From the NCBI RefSeq assembly GCF_041296265.1, contig NC_091710.1:51403622-51467621 (forward strand): a stretch of 64,000 bases of DNA, read 5' to 3'. Positions 11,484 to 22,459 of the stretch are shown here, one piece after another. Source of the DNA: Equus caballus. Lineage: Eukaryota; Chordata; Mammalia; Perissodactyla; Equidae. How positions within the stretch are numbered: the stretch's first letter is position 1; the number at the start of each line of letters is the position of its first letter. Both the position numbers and the translations under genes were made by a program. Under the pieces are notes generated by a model, which saw only the letters and a program-made list of their open reading frames with translations, did not search any database and was not told the origin of the DNA.

Positions 11484-12315
11484 ATGAGGGCCCTCACCCT
11501 CCTCACTGCCCTTCTCCTCTTGACCCTCCAAGTCCAGGCTCAGAGTCTTGAAGAGACAGCTGACCAGCTTCCTGCCCAGGACCATCCTGGGGCCGAGGCC
11601 CAGCACATGACCATCTCCTTTGCAGGGGATGAACGCTCCGCTCGAGAGGCTTCAAATGAGACACAAGACAGCTTACTGTCATGATCGGCAGTCTCAATGA
11701 GCAATAAGCTAGCCAGGACATCACTAGAAAATGAGGACATTGGATTCAGAGACTTTTCAAGGGCCCTTTGAGCACAAAAGGGTTTGAGTCCACGACTCGG
11801 GCATGTGCAACACAGCAGCTTCATCAGCATAGAGTAAACAGACCATTACAAGGGCCTCAGTACATGGAGGTTGGGCTCAAATTGGTGTGTGGATGAGGTG
11901 GGTTGAGGAGTAGGTCACCCTGAGTTGAGAGGTGGATCACAGGGGAGGGCAGGAAATAAACAGGTACATGATAGACGTGAATCAGAAAAAAAACATGATC
12001 CTGCATGACCAAAACAGAGCCAGTAAGATTTCTTGTGAGTTATAACCAAAAGGTGAATTCTCTCCACCCTAACACGACTGATATTGTCTATTGTAAGTAC
12101 ACACATCGCCTCTTAGCATATCTCCATGAGGCTGGCTCTACATTCCCTCCCTCCCCACGTCCGCCCAGCCTGACCCTCCTGTTCTTTCTGCAGGCGTTCA
12201 GGGAACAGCCTCTTGCAGCTGCAGACGAAGGTGGATCTGCCGTTGGGGTGAGCGCCACACTGGGACCTGCATAGACAAAAACGGCTCTGCATACAGGCTC
12301 TGCTGTCGTCGCTGA
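11484..12315 (+). CDS. Alpha-defensin gene 2, equine DEFA1-like; splice donor altered
   Basis: Exon 1 homology is 11484-11655 (signal peptide MRALTLLTALLLLTLQVQA, acidic propiece with HMTISFAG); exon 2 is 12194-12315 after a CAG acceptor. Spliced at the family position it would give 97 residues. The mature part has six cysteines spaced 1-5-9-10, with the salt-bridge Arg and Glu (GERH) both present and about +7 charge. Key words WICRWGERH and YRLCCRR match equine DEFA1 as I recall it, a Paneth-cell bactericidal peptide, with about six differences in 34 residues. The oddity is the donor: where genes 1 and 3 read GTGAG, this gene reads ATGAG (11656-11660). Without splicing the frame ends at 11684, before any mature peptide. 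So it is either a recently damaged gene, uses a cryptic donor, or carries an allelic or assembly change. Confidence 0.75.
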
Positions 12316-12415
12316 GCTTGCGGACTGAGACCCAGAGCAGCACGAGAGTCCCTTTGAAGACTCGGAAAAGGGTTTACTTTTTGTACCTTCTACCATTTCT
12401 TATTTCTCATTCCAA

Positions 12416-12421
12416 AATAAA
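12416..12421 (+). terminator. Polyadenylation signal of gene 2
   Basis: AATAAA 101 bp after the exon 2 stop, the same spacing as at gene 1. Confidence 0.8.
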
Positions 12422-14498
12422 TGTTAAGCATTAAATTCAGTGTCTTTGGCATTTTTCTTCTCTCTTCTTTTTTTTCCCTTTCCATATGGCTTACTTCTGT
12501 GGTTCACTTGCATAGAGAATTCTGTCCAAAATGGTCTTCACTAAGTTTACTGGCTTTTGCATCCCATTGCTGCACAACTTGAGTATCATACCACAGTAAA
12601 AGGAAAAAAAAACAGCAAAAATGAAAAGGAATCATTAGTTATTTTTTTTCTATAAACTTCAATCCACTCTTAGTGATACTCCAAAGAAGGAAGTGACTAT
12701 GAAATGTACTGCGAGGTATTGTGACTCAAGGAAGGGTGAATCCAATGGGCTATGTTTACTTGCTCCTTAAATTTAAGAGGTGGGAGGGCATTGATATATA
12801 TGAATCTTTCTTACATTAAGCAGATACGTTATGTATAGATATGTTTTTTTTTCTAACTTTATCAATAAGAGAAAGTGACTAAAGACTCAGTGAGGCACAA
12901 ATCAGGAAAAACTAAGAACTTCCCAAAACCACAAAATACTAACCAGCAGTAACAGTCTCAATTAACGCCCAGAGAGAAGGGAAGTCCAGAAGATGGTTTA
13001 TAGATGTGGTCATACCTGGTGACCAATGAAGTAACTGCTCGATTAGGCCAATGTGCAAAGGAGTTGGTCTCAACTCTCTTTCTCTTCAAAGACAGTGAGC
13101 CTACTAATTATAATAAACCCCAATAATTTTAATAAAATTCCAGCAAGAAATACAATGTTTGTAGTAATGCTAATGAACCAAGTCAATACATCATAATGAT
13201 GAGACAATTGCTCATATACTTACTGTCCTGCAAAAACTAAAAGAAAAAATGTGTCAGAAAGGCAAGTCTCTAAACTGAAAATTTCTATAAAAGACAAGGA
13301 TTTAAGAGCACCACGACATGTTAAAGGAAACCATTTTTATTAGGGAAAAAAAGCTTCAGCCTGATAATAAGCAGGGGCTCAGATCTGAACCATCCTGAAG
13401 ACACAGCAAGTGCCTTTTCCAGAGAAGAGTTATTTGTTTGCTACCAGTATCTGCAACCTCATCGAGCCTCCTCCTGGATCTGGGAAGTAGAAATGTCACA
13501 TAAAAGAGAAACAAAGTTGAATCCATAAGATTGGCCTTTTTCTAAAAGTTTGGTGGAATGGGTGAACAAGTCTGCGATCCTTGTTCTTGAGTACATTCAT
13601 CTACGTTGAAGGTGTTGGAAGTCTTGGAAAACAATCAGGCACGTGAAACGCATTAGCTCACTGTAGAATGGTTCATAGCACTTAATTTGTCACATTGGTA
13701 TCAATATTTCATACTCAAGAACTGGTTTTCCAAAGCACTGATTGAGCATTAAACTTAGTGCAAATAGTGGTGAGATTTTTCTCTGTGCGCAAAAGCCCTT
13801 CCGATATGGAAGAATCCATCAACCCAGTGCAGGCTGGTCCTGCTTCCTCTCCCCTGAGCTCCATGATCAGAGCTCTCCTCCCACTAGGAGACAATAGGAG
13901 CTGGTTCTCTCCTTGCTTCTCCAGAACAGGGATCTCCTCTGCTCTTGCTTCAGAGCCTAGGCCTAGATGGTGCATCAGGTCACCTCCTCTGAAACGGGTA
14001 GACCAAAAGGAACCAAAACAAAACATGTGGCCATTAAAACACAGGCCTCTCCCTGCTGCTGACAATGTCAGGCTGCCCGTTTGGAATTGGGTCATCTGCT
14101 GGTGGAGAGAGGACACTTGTGCCTCACCTAGAGATGTGAGGATGATAACACAGTCATGCTTTGAGTAAAATGAAGCCAGATCCGGGGACCAGGCAAAGTA
14201 CAGTCAGCTCATGGACAGAAATCAAAGGAGGAGCCACTGCATCATAACATGGTTCATACGGTGCACTGGGATCCTCCATTTGCCAGTTTTACTTCCCACT
14301 CAAAGGCACTCTCAGAATGCCTTCCATTCTGAGGAGTCCCCAGATCAGACAGCCATCAAAGCATCTCCCGGAAACAGCAGGAGGTTGTCCCATGGCTCAC
14401 CCACTCCACTCTGCCTCTGAAACAGGGAATCACAGAATGTGTGCTGACAGTGTCTCCAAGAGATTGATATTTGGTTGGCTCATCCCATAACAGACAAA
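12422..14498. other. Spacer between gene 2 and the pseudogene, no gene
   Basis: Shared with 1729-3350 in unit A up to about 14000. Two overlapping open frames of 133-136 codons on opposite strands (13715-14168) are not conserved in unit A, where the same DNA has shorter frames, so they are not called. No promoter or splice evidence supports them. Confidence 0.6.
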
Positions 14499-14505
14499 TA
14501 TAAAG
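14499..14505 (+). promoter_or_regulatory. Relict TATA box of the unit B pseudogene
   Basis: TATAAAG lies 90 bp before the position of the lost start codon, close to the 85 bp of the intact genes. Confidence 0.4.
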
Positions 14506-14588
14506 ACCAGGATGCTCCCTTCTTCCCCCAGAGTGACACCGGCCTCCTCGGTGCATTTGGAGTTCCTCGTCTCCAGGCCCTTACAGAC

Positions 14589-15660
14589 AAGAAGACCACT
14601 GCTGTCCTCACAGCTGTCCTGCTCTTTGTCCTCCAGCCCCATTGCTGCCAATTACAGAGACAGCTGATGAGGCTGCAGCCCAGGACGGAACTGGCAGAGC
14701 ACCAAGGTGTTGCTGTCTCTTCTGTAGAAGATAAAAATTCAGCTCAAGAGGCTGTAGGTCAGAGATGTCACAATCAGTATCTTAAGCAGGAACCAGGAGA
14801 CTTTTCTGGTCCCAGGAATGATATAACCAATTATACTCCTGTGGGTTCCTGTTTCTTTATCTGAAAAATGAAAGAGTTGGCCTCGATGGTCTCTAAAGGG
14901 TCTTCTTTCCTCCATGGACTTTGACTTCACGACATGTGGAAAAGTCTCTGAGGCCAGAGAGTAGCCATGGACAATACGAAAAGGTGGAGCCTGGATGTGC
15001 TCCACAGAACTTTACAGACACAGTCAGAGGGCCTCGATGGCCCATGGGCCAGAGTTTACTACCCCTAGACTAGACTTTAGTCTATTTCAGGAGGTATCCG
15101 GATGCAGAGAAAAAGGGCAAAAGGGGCCAGTATGTGAATGCATAAGGGATTGGGGAAGGGAGGTCAAGTGTGGTTACAGCATGGAGCTCAGATGCATAAG
15201 GCTGTGAGAGCTCAGGTCCTTGTCGGCAGACGTCGCCCCGTCAGGGCTCATGTGATCTGATGAGCATTGTTTCAGCTCTAATTTGACCTGTTGACATGCC
15301 AACTCCAACTCAAAATTTAACTTCTCCAATTCTCCCTTCATCCACCGCCCCAGGCACGTGGCTGATGCTCCCTCTTCCTCCAGGCCAGGTAAGCACATCC
15401 TGCTACTGCAGAAGAGGACCCTGCCAGTCTCAGGAGCTCCTCTTCAGGACCTGTACCCTCAGTGGTGTTTGTCGCAGGTGCTGCTTTTTCTCAGCTTCTT
15501 CAACAGAGATGCAAACTTTTAAGATCCGGATTAAAGGCCCAGAGGGAAGCGTTGGGACCTCCTGTGCCTGTTCCTCACCTCTTGTCCTCATCCCAAGTCA
15601 AGTCTTCACAACAAGCTTCCGCATCTGCTTTTCTGATGTTTGATATGTGTATCAGTTGGG
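14589..15660 (+). pseudogene. DEFA5-like alpha-defensin pseudogene (unit B)
   Basis: Exon 1 homology spans 14589-14757: the codon at the start position reads AAG rather than ATG, a leader-like stretch (TAVLTAVLLFVLQ) follows, and the propiece (GVAVSSVEDKNSAQEA) is in a different phase from the middle part, so the reading frame is disturbed. A GT donor is kept at 14758. Exon 2 homology starts at 15384 after CCTCCAG. Its open frame has SCYCRRGPC and cysteines spaced 1-4-9-9, the canonical pattern, but the sixth cysteine position is Phe and the Gly two before Cys4 is Arg. The core resembles human DEFA5 (CYCRTGRC...SG...R.CC). A MIR-like fragment (about 14850-14905) lies in the intron. It is a decayed host gene and is unlikely to give a folded defensin. 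Confidence 0.8.
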
Positions 15661-15804
15661 ACTAATGCAAATGCAAGCAACAGATTGCTGCCTAAAACTG
15701 TCAAACATAATTCTGGCTCTAAATACCTGTGGAATTCAAACAGTGATGCTGGCCTCGGACGCAGAATGATATAAATGCACAAATGATACTGAAGCTTAGT
15801 CGGT

Positions 15805-15935
15805 CTGTATATCCATCCATCTATCTATCTATGCTTCTATCCATTATTTGTTTACCTGTCTGTCTTTGTATCTATCACTCTATCCATTCTTTTTCTGTCT
15901 GTGTATCTGTCTATATATCTATCCAGCTAACTAAC
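15805..15935 (+). repeat. Degenerate (TCTA/TCTG)n microsatellite
   Basis: Imperfect tetranucleotide run of ATCT, GTCT and ATCC units downstream of the pseudogene. The counterpart in unit C at about 26415-26505 is shorter. Confidence 0.75.
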
Positions 15936-16499
15936 TGTCTTTGGCTCTGCTTTCATTAATTTCAACTTTACTCTCAGGAAGACAATTCCTTTGTAGGAAC
16001 AAGTAAAACCATGTAGCCCCAGGTTCAAATGGACCTAATACCTTCCTTCTCATGGAAAACCCACTGTCTCCATCCCCACAGTGTGGGAGTGCTTCCTTGG
16101 AGGAGTACCCAATCACACACCTTTCTCTGAAGCCCTGGGCTTCCAACTGTCCCACTGAAACCCTTTAACATGCGGTAACGTTGTCCCCAAAGAGATGATA
16201 AGCAGACAAAAAAATCACATGACACTTGTGCAACAACATGTTCTGTATTTTCATCTGGAAATATAGAAGAAGAAGTCAACTTAGGAAGGTATTGTCAGAA
16301 ATTAAAAGGAATTGGGCTGCTTACATGACCAACGCATGCCCCAAACCCTCAAATAAACGTTGCCACTTTCATCCTCCTCAGTTTCTCTAAAGTTGCTGAA
16401 AATCCCTTAAAACCTCACGCCATCTAGAAAATCCACCTTCAGCCTCCAGTTCCCCCTCTGAGTCAACCTTCTTTTTCCATAAAAAATGGCCATTGTTTG

Positions 16500-16740
16500 G
16501 AGGCGGCCCAGTGGTGTAGTGGTTGGGTTTGCATGCCCCGCTTCAGCAGCCAGGGGTTCGTGGGTTCGGATGCCGGTCGTGAACCTAGCACCACTCGTCG
16601 GGCCACACTGTGGCAGCATGCCACATAAAATAGAGGAAGACTGGCATAGATGATAACTCAGTGACAATCTTACTCAAGCAAAAAGAGGAAGATTGGCAAC
16701 AGATGTAACTTAGAGCCAGTCTTCCTCACAAAACTAAAAG
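16500..16740 (+). mobile_element. ERE SINE 2 (plus)
   Basis: Head AGGCGGCCCAGTGGTGTAGTGG, tail TTGGCAACAGATGTAACTTAG. It interrupts a block that is continuous in unit A (about 5495) and unit C (about 27060). The flanks AAATGGCCATTGTTT and AAATGCCCTGTGTTT look like an aged target duplication. Confidence 0.9.
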
Positions 16741-17879
16741 AAATGCCCTGTGTTTGCAGCTGCTTTGTTTACTCAGCAGGGGTACTGCCTGTGGGAGGTT
16801 GTGCATCCAAAGGCCTCTTTACATTTTGCACTACTCCAACTCCTTCAGTCCAATTCTGTATAATTTCTTTAAAAACTCGATGGGCTACCTCTATTTAAGT
16901 TATAATCCACTCTATTAAACAAAAGCCAGCCCACACTTCTTTCAGAGACAGGCCCGTCACTCTTGAGCTGAATATTAGGGTGCTGGGAAGCCAGTAAGAT
17001 TCAAAGAGGCCTTATTTCCGGATGAAAAGCATCTTCACCCATCCTTTAACTTTTGAAAGTTTGCCACAAACATTCTTACAACCATGACCTTGAGATCTAC
17101 TCTGAAATCATATTTAATGGGAGTACCTTCAATTTGATCTTTGTCCTTTGACCACTTAATGTTTTGAGAAATTTTGTCTCAAAAGACTCAGTATGAGAAA
17201 CAATTTCAAGGTTTTACTCACATCTCCATGAGGCCCTCTCAGCTTCCACCACCAGGTCCTTTGATGACGCTTCTGCCCACTGCTGTGTCTCAACAGAGAT
17301 ATCACAGCTTTGAAGTTTTGGTTCCCGCAGCATCCCACCTCTAGGCACCCAATAAACAGCCCCTGAAAGAGCCTGAAACAGCAGCCGTTTCATCGCATCT
17401 CACAAAGTTGTGGGTCAGCAATCGGGCAGGCCTTGACCAGCAGATCTTCTCCATGGGGTTATTTGGTGGCCAGGCTGGAGGAGCAAAGATGGTGTCATTC
17501 GCATGCTTTGTCCCATGGAGGACTGTTTGAACCACGAGGCTCAGCTGGGCCCCACTCCTCCACTAACTAATGGACTTCTCATGTGGCCTCCAAAGGCAAG
17601 CAGAATTCGGCTGTGGTGATTCAGAAGTAGAGGTTTCTGGTCCTCTTAATTGTGCAAGAGGACAATGTTGGGAAGTCAAATGAAACCCTGGTGTGAAGGA
17701 TGTTTGAGATTGACTGGCTGTATGAAAAACAATGCATTTCAGCTTCCTGTGCTGAGGATCATCATCATCAAAATGAGGAGGATCATCATTTTATGGTCAG
17801 AAATAATGGCCCATCTCTAAAATGTCAATCATTCAAAATTTGTTAAAATTCTTTGTGACTCAAGATATTATCAATTTTT
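16741..17879. other. Unit B shared intergenic block, no gene
   Basis: Co-linear with 5510-6522 in unit A and 27065-28005 in unit C up to about 17757. From there the match to unit A stops at the L1-derived block that follows. No coding exon recognised. Confidence 0.55.
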
Positions 17880-18560
17880 GCACATGCTACACTTTTAATT
17901 TGGGAAAAAAAATTTGTGTTGCAGCAGTCAAGTTGTGTGTGTAAGCAACGGGTATTCATTAGTCCACAAATTTAATGATGCTATTCAAATGTTTGTTCTT
18001 ATGGATGTTTTGTCTTATTTTTTTCATCAACTGCTAAAAGTAAAACCCAAAATCTGCCTCTGATACTTTATGTTTTCCTATTTCTCTTCTAATCTGTCGA
18101 CTTTTACTATTTACATTTTAAGTCTGGTATTTGGTGATACATATTTAAAATTGTTACCTTTTTTTCATGAATTGAACCTAATTCTGGTATAAAAAGGCAT
18201 TCTTCATTTCCAATAATACTTTGCCTTGACTCTATTCTGTTTTGAAACATATGGTATTTACCACACTAACTTTCTTTGGATGAGTTTTAGCACAATACAC
18301 TGCTTCATTCTTTTACTTTCAAGCATTACCCAGCCCATGTTTTAGATGTATCTTTTCAAAAATAATTTGTTTTGAACTCAGTATAACAATCTATGTCTCT
18401 TAAATTGAATATATAATTTATTGTTAATACATAGATATTTGGGTTTAAGTCTGCTACTTAGTTTTTTTTTTTCTATTTTTCCTCCGGTTTTAATGTTTTT
18501 CCTCCTTTCATGTCTTTTTTATTGAATTTTTTGAAATTTTTTTTTCTACCACTTAGGATC
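17880..18560 (-). mobile_element. LINE-1 ORF2-region fragment (minus)
   Basis: AT-rich and antisense to L1 ORF2. The plus strand reads stretches typical of it, such as CATGAATTGAACCTAATTC, ACACTAACTTTCTTTGGATGAG and TTCTTTTACTTTCAAGC. It is specific to unit B. Confidence 0.65.
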
Positions 18561-20289
18561 TACATGGTCTGATCTATCACAGAACGATTATAAAAGAAAT
18601 TACAGCATGAATACACCTCTTATCCTTATCTTTAAAATAAAGAGGCTTATCTACAAGCTCTCCGAGAATCTTCCCGTCTTTATAGCCAGACAAACTCATT
18701 GCCATTCTCCATCCTCACAAGCTTCTCTCCCAGTCATCACCATGTTCACGCTGCCCTATTGAATGCTGTTGACATTTTCTTCTTCACTTCATTCTCCAGG
18801 CTAGAAAACTACTCCCTTGCCTCTCTCCTTGTCCAAACTCCATTTCTCCTTGGAGGAGGAATTGAAGCCTTTACTATACCATGGTGTCATTTCACCTAAG
18901 TAATGCACTTGGAACATTTCTTACAATGTGACCTTCTATCAATACAGAACTTACCAGTGTCCTAAACTGCTTGAGGTCTTTGTGAACAGGAGATCTGGGT
19001 TTCCAATCCACTCTAATAAGTACTTGCTCTTTATCCTTGGATACACCATTAAAATCCTATGGGTCTCAGTGGCTTCCAATGTGAAAGGAGAATACGATTG
19101 TATTCTCTCCATGTACTGTGAGATGAAGATAGCCTGGGGTGTCTTCATTGATCTGCCATTCATTGAGTAACTCCTCGATGCCAGATACTGTTCTCAGGAT
19201 ACAGAAAGCATTTATTCTGCCAACATTAGTTAATATTAATTGATTGCTAAGTACTCTTCATCCACTATGATAATTAACTCTCATAATAATCCAGATGGGA
19301 AAATGAACCTTAGAGGAGCTAAGTATCTTACTCAAACTCACAATAGATTAAGCAACAAAATGATGCCAAATCCCATATGCTTAACCACTGCCGTATACTC
19401 TCTCCTTTCTTTCTGAATTTTAGAGTGCCAACTAATGAAAGTTGTTGAAAATTATTTGTCTCCTAAGCCCAGAACCTGACAGCTGCTGGCAGTCATCAGA
19501 CATTTGCTTTCTGAAGATCTCTGGTGAGTTTTATAGCTTCTCCTTAGTAAATGTCATTGCAAATGCCCTCCTTTGAGATTTGAGGTGATGCCACTGGGAC
19601 TTGGTACTTTTTTTAATTCTTTGAGTAGCTAAAGAAAAGATTATTACCAGACATCACTAGCCAGAATTAACATTTGCAGTCACTGTTGCATAAAGAGAGA
19701 TCATTATTCTCAAGTCATAGTGTCTGAGATATTGTCAATCTGACCACAGACTGGGCTGTTACACAGTAAAATGGCCAAGAAGATGGATGCATCGAAGTCC
19801 ACATCCTCAAGACAATGTCCATCTTGGGGTTCAGCACATCCTGTAGGGTGCAGGATGCTGAGCATCTCTGAAGAAGAAGGAGAAATAACCGCAAGGGTGC
19901 ACAAGTTCATTGGCTGCAAGATCAAGGATAATAGGCCATTGGAAATGGATCCTGTATTTACGTTGCAATGCTTGTGCTTTGGAGAAGATTGTAGCACAGA
20001 TGCACAGAAGAGAAGGGGGAATAAACAGAGCTCCCTTGTTGCCTAAAGTCGCTTTGATGTTCCTCTGATCTAGCAGTTCCACCCAAGGCCTGGTGTCCTA
20101 TCTACTTGCTGGATGTCTGTATGTACCATTCCTACGTCAACATGATAAGCATCCTGATAACAGCCCTGGGAACGTACAGCTCCCATGAGAGGGGGAAGTA
20201 GGTCAGTTAGACGACTCTGACTCATAAAAGAAGACATGAGGAGTTGTTTCGTTCCATAAAACCATTAACACATGGAAGACCACCGAGTT
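18561..20289. other. Unit B shared intergenic block with MIR-like piece, no gene
   Basis: Co-linear with 7320-9060 in unit A. It contains the unit B copy of the minus-strand MIR-like fragment at about 19160-19390. Paired open frames near 19710-20082 lie on both strands and are not supported as genes. Confidence 0.5.
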
Positions 20290-21715
20290 TTACAAATTTA
20301 AGTGGGAAAGGCACCAAACTCAGAAATCATGAAATAATTTTTTTAAATGACATGAAAATTCAAATTTCTGTATAGCAAAAAAAATTAAAAGCCAAAATAA
20401 CAAGCTCTGGAAAGGATTTCCAGTACTTATGACAAAGAGCTGATTTGTTAAATTTACAAACAGCTTTGAATCACTAGAAATAAATAGGCCAAAAATTCCA
20501 TTTCCCAAAACAGGCCTAAAAGAAAGGACAATTCAGAGAATATAAATGCAAATACTTCTCAGACATGAAAGCACGTTGACCCTGATTCCTAAGAGAAATG
20601 CAAACCAAGACGACACTGGGATCTGAACGCTTACCTGTCACCTTGGGAAAGACCAGAAAGCCTCACAGTCCATGGATCAGCCTGCTTTCAGCCATGAACA
20701 CCAGGAACCCAACAAACAGGGGCTTGAGAAAGAAAAAAGAATGTTTTCCCCAAGTCACAACAATCTGAATGGGGGCAGTTCAGGAGGGGCGAGATGGTCC
20801 AACCATGTCCTCAAGGACCCAACATCATGTGCACCTGCTGCAGTGTCCACATAGAGGAGCTATCCTCTTCATGGCCAGAACACAGCTGCTGCAGGTCCAA
20901 GCGCTCCTGTCATCCAAGCGGAGAGAGGGAGGAAACACAAAACAATCCCGTAACAGAGGGAAAGCCATAAGAATAATTTATTTTATTACTTAATAAGGTG
21001 TCCTTCCTAGAGATTACATTTTACTGGTCAGAACACTGCTTTGGGGCAACTCTGAGCTGCATGAGGGTCTAGGACGTCAAGAGTTATTAGCAAGTGATCA
21101 CTGTCCAAATCCTAGGCAGGGAGAGAGGATGATGGGAATAGGCTAATCCCAGGGCTTCTCCAACACACTGCAATGTGGTCAGGGAACATCTGGGCCAGTG
21201 TATTTCTGTGAGTGCTGCAGGGAAAACCTCTGTGGAGGACAACAGAGTAACATCTGTAAATGTATAAGACATATCCTTCAACCCAGCAATTCTACTTCAG
21301 GAAATTTAAATGAAAGATAGACTCACTTATAAGTAAGATAATATTTATAAAAACGTACTCAATGCAGTGTTGCTTGTAACGGCAAAACTTTAGAAATCAT
21401 CAAATTGTAGCAATTTAACAATGTTTTATTAATAAGAAAATAAAGGATGGCTGACAAAAACAATAGAATAGTACAAAGCTATTGAAAATAATGATAGAGT
21501 CCTGTGTGCATTGATATAAAAGTGTTCAAGCTAAAGCATTAGATGAATAAAGCAAACTACAAAAAGATGTCTTAACAGTGGGGGTTTCCTGGAGAAAGTC
21601 TGAGAACTGGGCAGGGAGATGAGAGACTGCTATTAGTCGCTCATTACTGCTCTGTCTTTTTAATTTTGTGCCTTGTGCATGAATTCAAATTTTTTAATCA
21701 AAAACAATTAAAGGT
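20290..21715 (+). mobile_element. Old LINE-1 3' end (unit B copy)
   Basis: Counterpart of 9060-10735, with the same unassigned insert (about 20660-21110) but no ERE. It ends about 660 bp before the gene 3 TATA box. Confidence 0.7.
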
Positions 21716-22261
21716 TTCAGAAGGGATTTATAGGGGAATCAAAGATTTGATATTTTTCAAGGTGGAGAGACATAAGTGGTGTACATTTTATGTGATGTGT
21801 TTAGAGCATACTGGCTTCTCGAAATAAATACATCCTTTGGCTTTAGTCTGACAAACACTTCCCCTGGAATCCCACTGAGCTCGTTTGCGCTGAGCCTGCT
21901 AAGTCGTTGTCGTCTCCACATCCAGGAGCCTACTCACCTCAGAACCTCAAAAGAATCCTTCTTAGAGTGGTGATGCCCTTGAATCCTGTATCCCATTAAC
22001 CCTTCACTCCACTGGGGTCCAGGTTGGGCCCCAGGGTCTAGACCTACAGAGACCAACAGGACTCATCGTCAGAAAAGAAGAGGCATTTGTTCCATAAACT
22101 TATTGAATGAAAACACTGTTTCTTGTCTTTTTTGAACATTAAAAGGTAAATAATCAAGCAGATGGGAAGCAGAAAATGGACAAGGCTCTTTATCATCGTT
22201 ATCAACTTGAAACAACTACAGACACTAACTACACAGCCTTGTGCTTGATGACAGCTGCTGG

Positions 22262-22269
22262 AACAAAGG
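22262..22269 (+). promoter_or_regulatory. TCF/LEF-type site of gene 3 promoter
   Basis: AACAAAGG, 113 bp before the TATA box; same motif and spacing as gene 2. Confidence 0.45.
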
Positions 22270-22374
22270 AACATCAGAGAAACTTGAGGGCACAGCGGCT
22301 TGGACCCCATCCCCAGGCAAATGCTCCCCTTCTTTCACTGCGCTGTGTGTCTCTGAGCCTCCTCCTCTCAGACC

Positions 22375-22382
22375 TATAAATA
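22375..22382 (+). promoter_or_regulatory. TATA box of alpha-defensin gene 3
   Basis: TATAAATA, 85 bp before the ATG. Confidence 0.85.
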
Positions 22383-22459
22383 CAGGTGACTCTGGGCTCT
22401 CCACTCACTCAGGCTCCTGCTCCCCCATCCAGACCCTGAGCTCCAGGTGACTCACAGCC

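Larger units (their letters stand above)
11160..22140 (+). repeat. Tandem unit B of the alpha-defensin array
   Basis: This is the most complete unit: gene 2, the DEFA5-like pseudogene, shared flank, old L1 tail. It runs from the AAAAGGTCAATATTCAAGCAG region near 11170 to the equivalent AAAAGGTAAATAATCAAGCAG region near 22145. It carries its own ERE (16500-16740) and its own L1 ORF2 piece (17880-18560). Boundaries are approximate. Confidence 0.7.

Noticed and set aside
13715-14168. Two overlapping frames of 133 and 136 codons on opposite strands
   Set aside because: The homologous DNA in unit A (3114-3332) has only short frames on either strand; not conserved as protein.
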